Positions 13,801-22,800 of a stretch of 64,000 bases of DNA are shown in pieces. Within the stretch, counting starts at the first letter, position 1; every line of letters starts with the position of its first letter. Under the pieces are notes generated by a model. It was not told the DNA's origin. It did not search any database and saw only the letters and a program-made list of their open reading frames with translations. Origin of the DNA: Blastomussa wellsi (taxonomy: Eukaryota > Cnidaria > Anthozoa > Scleractinia > Plerogyridae); contig OX393567.1 of NCBI GenBank assembly GCA_947652115.1, positions 24,328,050 through 24,392,049 of the forward strand, written 5' to 3'. Made by a program: the position numbers and the translations under genes.

Positions 13801-16800
13801 TCGTAAGACCCTGTCATTTGGCGACACGACAACCATGGTTATTGCTAACCCCGCCCAGACAGAACGATGCATTACTTCTGATGATGAAAACGAGGTTTGT
13901 ACAAGTTCTAATTATAACTAGGCTAAGAATACTTATTGAAAATCATTGTTGCGGTGGTCTGATAAAGAATTAGGTTGCATCCACACTTAGCCAGATAAAT
14001 TCGAATCCAGAAATGGGATAAAATGTTTTTTGTTCAAAGTATATGCGATGCTAAATCGGTTTATCGTCCACACTGAAACACTGCCTCGCCAGATCCGCTT
14101 AAATGCACAAATTACTTGAAACCCGACGCACGTATTTGACTGTTTATGTGACACCAGCTCTTCAAAAAGTTCCGTTTTCGCCATAACCCGCGTTCTCAAA
14201 TGAATCTTCAAATATGAGCAAACCACAACGACAAACCAATGAACAGTGCCGGATCTCGTGTAGACCTGGATCAGTAAAAATCGTAATCTAGCCCACGGCA
14301 AGGAGGAGAGATTGAAGCAGAAATAAAGTAAGATGGAAACAAGTAGGATATATTTGCCCGATATTTCGGTTTGAAAAACAAATTTAAACCTTCTAAGGAG
14401 GCTAAAATGGATATGTGTGCATGCGTTTTGTTTCTTCAATCAGAATAGTGCAAAGGAGGATGAAGAAGCGGTCGTTAGAATCCAGGACGGCTCGACTTGT
14501 TGTTTCAAGCGAAGGAACTGGTCTCTATATCTGTTTTCACCCTCTAATAGGTAAGCTTACGTACGGTGTCTAGCTTTGAACAGAAGTTTTTAGCTATTAA
14601 CTATATGAATAGAGGCTTGGTCGTAAAGTCATCTTTAAATAAGTACAAAACGCCCTTCAAATCAAAGTTAACCTTGAAATTTTGGCTTACCAACGTACAA
14701 AAACACGACCAAAACGGTAACAATATATAAACTGCTTAAAAGAACCCTGAGGATGGTCTCGAATGAGAAAATTGAGAAACGTGAAAGGTTTAGGCTTTAA
14801 AGATGTGCCGTTCATGATAGAGCTCTTTAAACTTTCATTTCTGAGCCATGCACATTGTATTGCAGGTTTCGTAGATGGATGGGAGATTTATACAGGAACA
14901 AGTGGTTTGATCGAGTCGTGCTGACGTTTATCGTATTGAACTGTGTCGTAATGGCTCTTGAAAGACCTGATCTGCCTGCCAACAGTACGGTCAGTCATCA
15001 TATCGATCCCTTGTATTATATTTTAATTATAAGCCACATAGAAGTTCGTCAAAAATACTCCGCTGCGCGTAGTATTTTTAACTCACTTTTGACTCTTTTC
15101 GGTGTTTGGAAATGTGATGAAACACTGTCTCTCGTGTTTGATATATTACGTCTAAGCATCTGGATAAGCTGTATTGGGGATTTACTAAAATAAATACTTC
15201 AAGATGGAAGTCAGTGTCAAACTTTGCTAGTCATGTTATTTTTACTGTTGCAGATGAAGAAAGCGATCGACATCTGTATGTACATCTTCCTGGCAATCTT
15301 CACATTAGAAATGATCATCAAGGTAAAATTATGACACTCGCACCTTTTTGCAGAACACCTTTTACTTCAAAAATGTTTATTATGTTCCCGTAGCTTGTAA
15401 TCAAGTTCTTAGCTTGTATGTTGGGGCTTCAATTTATAAAGTAGAACTGTAGAAGTGAAAACTGCAAAGGACCGCGAACGATAATGCTGCTAGTTGACGA
15501 AAGATCTCAGCCAAAAATAAACTATAACACAAACACCACTTCAAGGGTGATACAACGTGAAAAAGTTGACTTTGCGAGGCAACAATACGACAGAGATACA
15601 ATACGATAAAGCAGGGCAGCAACCGTGGTCTGGTACCCACAACAGATAGTTCTCCTGTATGAGTTAGTATCGAATTTCGAAATAAGAAACATCGAAAATA
15701 AAAACAAAATTGTCACGACTTAGGAAAAATGCGACTTATTGATCATCAAAAGGACCAAACGGTCGTTGCGTTTGGCTGATGCAGACATGAATTTCACCTC
15801 CTCTTCCTCTTCCCCCGTCACCGCAAATACAAAACCATCGCGCACACTAAACCTCAATATTCATGTTTCATAATTTTACCCTCCTTAGGTGATCGCTCTG
15901 GGTTTTTGGATCGGGCGCGATACGTACATGCGCAGTGCATGGAACGTCATGGATGGCTTCCTAGTAGTCGTTTCCTGGATTGACGTCATTGTTACCTTGA
16001 CAACCCACACGGAAAGCTCCATTCTGGGCGTGCTACGCGTATTCCGAGCGCTACGAACACTCAGACCTCTAAGGTGAACATCTTTAAAACAGAAAATTGT
16101 GCCCCATTTAAGTCATTTTAGCGTTATCAAGGTTCTTTCCTATACTGATTTAACAGACAATGGACTCGGCTCAGTAAGATTCATAGAAATCGGACACTGT
16201 AGGTTTTCAAGAAATAAATACTTTGTAAATTCTTTGTCAAAAGGTTTTATAATTTCTATAATAAATCGTTATCTTCTTCCAAAACTTTATTTTCTCATAT
16301 CATTGAAGGACCTTTTCCAAACGACATTCAATATTAAACGTAGAACAGTTTCTCGTTGTATGAATATTACATGAAGATATCTGATGGGCTATATGCTTTA
16401 GCCAAAGGCTCATTCACAATTCAAAGGCGACGGACCACAATCTCAATGTTGGCTCCTGTACAAAATATCTAATTGCCATAACCGTTCATCAGTAGGATGC
16501 CTAAAATGCTTGTAATTCCACAATTGGTTTCGGCTCCATTAAATCCTATACCAAGAAATTCATGCATCTCATTCTTCAACCAATCAAAACCTGAAATTTC
16601 CGACGCTTTTCGCCAGTTCCTGATTTATTAGAGCTCCTGTTTATTGCAGGAGTTGATGACGCGAGTTGTTAGCTCCAAGATAACTATTTGCGACAGCCGT
16701 TGAACTTTTTTTTTTTAAATAATTTAGTTTTTTGGCTATTGCTGTTTCAGGGTTATCAGCAGAGCACCAGGTTTAAAGATCGTCGTGGAGACATTAATAT

Positions 16801-19800
16801 CTTCATTAAAACCAATTGGAAACATTGTCCTTATTGCTGCGACATTCTTTATTATCTTTGGCATTCTCGGCGTGCAGGTAAATATCTGGAAGCGCATGCA
16901 ATAGTGTATTTAATCGACCAGAGCCCCACGCGTCTAGCTGATATTTCAATCTACATAATTTACTGTTTAGGCTGAAATTTCGCGGATTAACGATTTTTGA
17001 AATTTCTGATGGGAGCTAGTTAAATTGTTTTGTGATTATTTTGTTCAAGGGGCAGAACAAAACTAAAGAAAGAAACTTAAATATTTTCAACTTTTATGAC
17101 TTTTTCAACGTTAAGAACGCAAAGTAAACAGAAGAGGTCGTGTTCGATATTCACTTAATAGTTTTGTTCAGGGACAGTCCGCAAAATTCGAAAAAAATCA
17201 GAGCCCACAAAAGGTTTCCATAAAATGTGAATTTTGCTGATCTCTTGATTAATAATTGTTTGCAGCTGTTCAAGGGAAAATTCTATTACTGCAAAGAAGC
17301 CGAATACCCAGTCGTGAAAACAAAAGCTGACTGTGAACAACAAGGCTACGATTGGGAAAACAAAGAATACAACTTTGACAACTTGGCAAAGGTGAGCGAT
17401 TTTCTTCGATGAGCCCGCAATCTTTATTTCTAGGACAGTTTTGTTGCCATGTAGCGTGAGTCTAATGAAATTGAGCGTACAAAATGCGGGAAAGCTAACG
17501 TACACTTTTGGTGGTTTGACAGATCATTCCATGAAGGCAGCAAATGATGGCATGTACTAACACCGGAAAAGCAGAAAATAGGAACACCGCGGACACGGAA
17601 CATCGGAACACCCCGGAACATCAGAAATACCGTCAAATGCCAATAACTTTCTAAAAAATATATATATAAAAAAAATAAAATTCTGGTGTTCCGAGATGTT
17701 CCGTGCTTCGGGGTGTTGCGGTGTTCCACTGGTCCAGTGTTCCTGATTTTAGTACAAGCCACAAATAACATGTTTGCGCGTATCATGCGTCAAACGATGA
17801 AATAAGGAATAAATCTTTTGACTACTTTGGTCTCCTTGCATTTTGTACCCTTTTGCTGTTTATGCCAAAAATAATTCTTTTTTAACTATCAATGTAATTT
17901 GTTAACCCTGTTTGCAAACTTCTTAAATTTAAGAGGTCAATTCAGTCTCGAAGTGACTAACGCGAAGTCCATTTCAACTTTTCCTCTTCTGCAGGCGTTG
18001 CTGACATTATTCGTGTTTTCAACTAAAGACGGCTGGGTGACCATAATGTATGACGGGATAGATGCTTCTGGCATCAACAAACAGGTAACAATTGAAACTC
18101 CTCGTTACTGAATTGGACTAGCAAACCGCTCCTAACGTTAACTTCGCCAAGCGGCGTCTGTACTGTCAGGATGAGTCTTTAATTTCAACAGAATCTTCCG
18201 ATGGGCTTTCGCATGGGAACTAAGTTGATCTCAAGAAAAGCCACGTAAAGCAAAACAATAACACGGGCTGCTGGTCGCAAGCGTAAAAATACCAGAGGCG
18301 ACACTTTCAACAGCAGCGGATAAAAGTTTATCCGAAGAGCGATAACTTCGTGGTCATATTCGCCAGTGCTGTTACAGATAAACTTCAGGCAATAACACAT
18401 TTCGGTTTTTTTGCGAAGTTTTTTTACTTTAATAATTGCGATTTTGAAACAATGTGACTCCAATATTCAAAAACTCATTAATAATTTACATTAATGTTTA
18501 ATGAGTGTTTTTATATCTGATCTGGGAGGCACGGTGGCAGGGTTAGTGCGCTCGTCTCCGGATCGGACGGTCCGGGTTCGAGCCCTGGCCGGGGCACTGT
18601 GTTGTGTTCTTGGGCAACACACTTTACTCTCACAGTGCTTCTCTCCACCCAGGTGTATAAATTTACTGCTGGGGGGTAACCCTGCGATGGACTAGCATCC
18701 ATCCAGGGGGGAGTAGAAATACTCCTTGTCACTTCATGCTACGGAAACCGGAGATAAGCGCTCGCCTGATGAACCACTTAGGCTCGAAGGCAGACTTTAC
18801 CTTATATCTGATAGACACGGAAACTTTACGTTCAATTTTCTAGGCCAAAATAACCCCAAATCTAAATAATAGTTCAAGAATGAGTTAATCTGCATCAGAA
18901 GATATTGAAGCCGTTTAATAAATTCGCAGTTCGTGTTTTATCAAGTCTGCGCCTCGTGTTTTAAACTTGATAAAACACTGCTACTCATTTATTAAACATT
19001 ACGCAAAAGCTCGCGGCTCACTTTTAGGCCAGTCTCAATTAAAAAGAAGGTTTATGATTCATTGGTTATACTTGTTTTATCATGATTTTTACAAATTAAG
19101 TTAAAAATGGAACAGAGATAATTGTTTGGTTTTGCGAATATTATGAACATTAACAAATATTCTTTATAACATTTTACAACATTTCTTTCAGCCCATAAGA
19201 AACTACAACAAATGGAATGTGTTGTTCTTTATCGCCTTTCTGTTGTTAGCTGGATTCGTTGTGCTCAATATGCTGGTTGGTGTAGTTGTGGAGAATTTCC
19301 AAAAGTGCCGTGACATCATAGAAAAAGATCGCTTGGCAGAAAAAGAAAAAGAGAAAGCCAAAAAACTCCGAGAAGGTACTTTTATACCTATTTCGTAGAA
19401 GAATATCGCTCAAGGTTTTCCTGGTACGGAGTGCAATATTTATTCCTCTAGTACTCCCCTAGCTAATGAGAAACGTTTATAACATCGCTCTCTTTGTTGC
19501 ACTGATGGTCACCTTTTGCTTGCTGGCCTGGTATAAACCAATAGGTAATAAGGAAAATCTCGTTTCCGACCAATATCCAATCATATCTTGCCAAGCTTGT
19601 GCCGTAAAATACAGCATTTTAATAAATTTCACCGCGATAATACGATGCAGCATAATTTTTTTAAATCAAAGCGACTGGTGTTTCCTGATAAGTAAGGCCT
19701 GTCATTGCTTTAGGCCCTTTAGCTTTTAACGTTTTTGTTAAAAAATTCTGTAACGTTTCAACAGAAGTTTTTCTCGCGCTCAATTCATACCCCGCTCGAA

Positions 19801-22800
19801 AGATATTTGGCATTCGACCCGATAAATTCCATACTAGTGACGTAGCACAACAGAGATCCTTGTAGTGTCTGTGATTGGTTGTTACTTGCGCGGGAAAATT
19901 CCAAACTACGCAACAGCCAATCAACGACACTTCCCTGCCTCTGTGATCTACGTCATTTAAATGATTATTCGATCGAGATGCCTCTAAAGCGCACAAAAAG
20001 AGACTTTTCGGCCTTCTAAAAAAATTTCACCTAACTTTTGTCCGAATCATATTTTTTTCCACACAGAAGCCGATAACGAAGAGACTGGAGAAATCCAACA
20101 ACCTCGGAGATTTTTCCACCGAATTTGTACCCACGGATACTTTGACTTGGGAATATCGGCTATTATTGTCTTGAATGTTATTTGCATGGCAATGGAGCAT
20201 TATAACCAACCACAGGTAGGAAAAGCAATTAATTCTAAGTTTTGTATTACAGCTGTGGGAGGCGCGGTGGTTAGTGCGCTGGACTCCGGATCGGACGGTC
20301 CGGGTTCGAGCCTCGGCCGGGGCACTGCGTTGTGTTCCTGGGCAAGACACTTTACTTTACTCACAGTGCCTCTCTCCACTCACGTGTATAAATGGATACC
20401 GGCAAAATACTACTGGGGGGTAACCCTGCGATGGACTAGCATCCCATCCAGGGGGAAGTAGGAATACTCTCAGTAGCTTCATGCTAGGGAAACCGGGATA
20501 AGTTCCGGCGGTATGGGCCACTGGGCCACTGGGCTCGACGCAGACTTTGTTTTTTTTTTCTTACAGCTGAGTAATCACAACAATAAAGTGATCCTGGCAG
20601 TTTGAAAGCAATTTAAACCATTGCTTTTTAGCTTAAAAATCATTTCAGTGCTTCAACCGGAATCGATCCCATAACCTCCGCGATGCCGCTGCAACGCTGT
20701 TACCAAATAAGCTGTTACGCCTTGATACGTTGAGAGCGCAATCACCTAGCACAATTTAGCCTCCAACTAGAGGTTGCTTATGAAGTCCTGTACGTTAATT
20801 CGGCCGTAAACGAGGGCCTGGATGGGGTTAAACTGATACTGGTCAAAATTTAAACTGTCAGCTGACAGAAGAGACGCATAGCTGAGATCTCAGAGTACTG
20901 ACAGCTGGAAGAAATTAGCTGAATTTAATTATAATTGCGATTTCTTCACCCTATCCATGCCCTCACAAACCAGGCCTATCTTGAATTTAGACTCTAACAT
21001 GTCGTCTTTTGCTTTTCCAATTTTACCCTCTTTAGGAAATGAGTGTGTTTCTCAAATACGCTAATTACGTGTTCACGGCTATTTTCATCGTGGAAGGCGT
21101 TTTAAAGATCTACGCTTTAGGATTCAGGAAATACATAAGAGAAAGGTAAACTTGGCTCAACACATTCAGGATCGATTCAGGAGCGCCAAGCGAGCCAGAA
21201 TTAATCGCAAACTCTAACTGCAACAAACTCACCAACTAATAAACAAGTTGAAGTAATTTTTGGTTGTTGCTGACAGATTATTTTGTCTGTTACTTAGTAC
21301 TAAGAATTTCATTTTACGGCTTGGTCCTTGCCAAATGCATCCAGCCAGAAGATGTAAGACTGGTATTTTCACATACGGCTACCAGAAAGAAGTCAAGTGG
21401 GCGTGGCCAATGGCCAATATTTACACCTTCAATGGGGTGGACAGGGAGGATTTAGAAGGACGTCATTGCACACAGTGAAGCGCAATCTCTTAAAAAATTC
21501 TTAAATAGAGCATACCTAAACAACAAAGTGTTTTCAAGCCTTAAGAACACTTATTCTACACCTCGCCACCCTCCCAGCTCCAGCGTCCCCACGTTTGTTT
21601 CAAAACACACTTTTTTCAGTGCGTATCTAACAGCAATTCTTGTTATTAACAGGTGGAACCAGTTGGACTTGTTTATCATTTTGCTATCAATCGTCGGCAT
21701 TGTTCTGGAGGAAATGAACTCTGAGCTTCCAATCAACCCGACTATCATCCGAGTCATGCGAGTACTCAGAATCGCTCGAGGTGGGTACCGCGAAATTTGT
21801 TCTCCTAATTTGTCACACAACAATGCAGGTTGTCACGCAACGCTGAGGCGTTTCCTCTCGCCCCTCTCAATTTGTATTTGGCAAATTCCATAGGCATAAC
21901 GCAGCCGCTAATGAATCTCTGGTTGACTGTCACACGCGAGTGAAAATTTCAAAACAAGGTCAACCGCCAGCAAATTTGCCAAAGTATCACAAACGCAGTT
22001 ACAGTGGTGATGCTCTAAGAATACAACGAGTTCTTTATTCAGGGAACATTTTTCTCTTCAACTATAGTGCTTAAGCTGCTGAAGACAGCTGAAGGAATCC
22101 GAAAGCTGCTTGACACTGTTGCTGAGGCTCTACCACAAGTAAGCGAGCTCACATCTCAATTAAAATCTGCCAAAAATATAGCCTTTGTCACTTACGTGAT
22201 TTGGGACCTTACGAAACGACGACGACGCCGCCGACGACAACATCCACCAAAAATACATTTATATTTTACGTAAGAATCACACAACTATCAAAATTTGTTT
22301 AGTGTGATTATCAGTATCAGCAATAATTTCTACTTGGATTTTTAAGCTTCGCGTTCTCCATACCACTCAGAATTTGGACATTTTACGTTGTCCTTTTGCA
22401 GAGGACTACTAAAAAATGTACAAAGATGGGTAACGCACTTGCAGGACTATTGTTCTGCTCATTAACTCTTTTTGTTTTTGGCGATGTCCTCTTAGACATA
22501 ACCGTCGTGGTTTCGTTTCGTCCTTAAAAACAATCGGGTTAACAGTGACTTGTAATACGCTGTTGCATTTGCGTTCTGTTTTAGCATAAGATGCTATGTT
22601 ACCTCGATCATTTATAAACTTATAACACAAAAAACATAACTCGCGTTTTGATTGGTTACTTGACCGTTATCTGTCACAAAATAGATGACGACGATTGGTT
22701 TTGTGTTTCACGCATGTGTCGTCTGAATTCATATTGGGAGACTCCAAACAGACCAAAAACAGACTTAACAGAGTAACTAGAGCAAGTTTAAATTTTCTTT

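Noticed and set aside
13987..14439. 150-codon minus-strand open frame in Cav3 intron 12
   Set aside because: No family features, opposite to the host gene, and it coincides with a repeat-like segment with inverted ends.
18540..18600. tRNA gene (boxes A and B present)
   Set aside because: The boxes are the head of a SINE with further copies in the window; no complete cloverleaf is visible.
19466..19560. Hydrophobic plus-strand frame between Cav3 exons 20 and 21
   Set aside because: It resembles a membrane helix and ends at a GT, but the channel is complete without it and it matches no Cav3 segment; an alternative exon is possible but unsupported.
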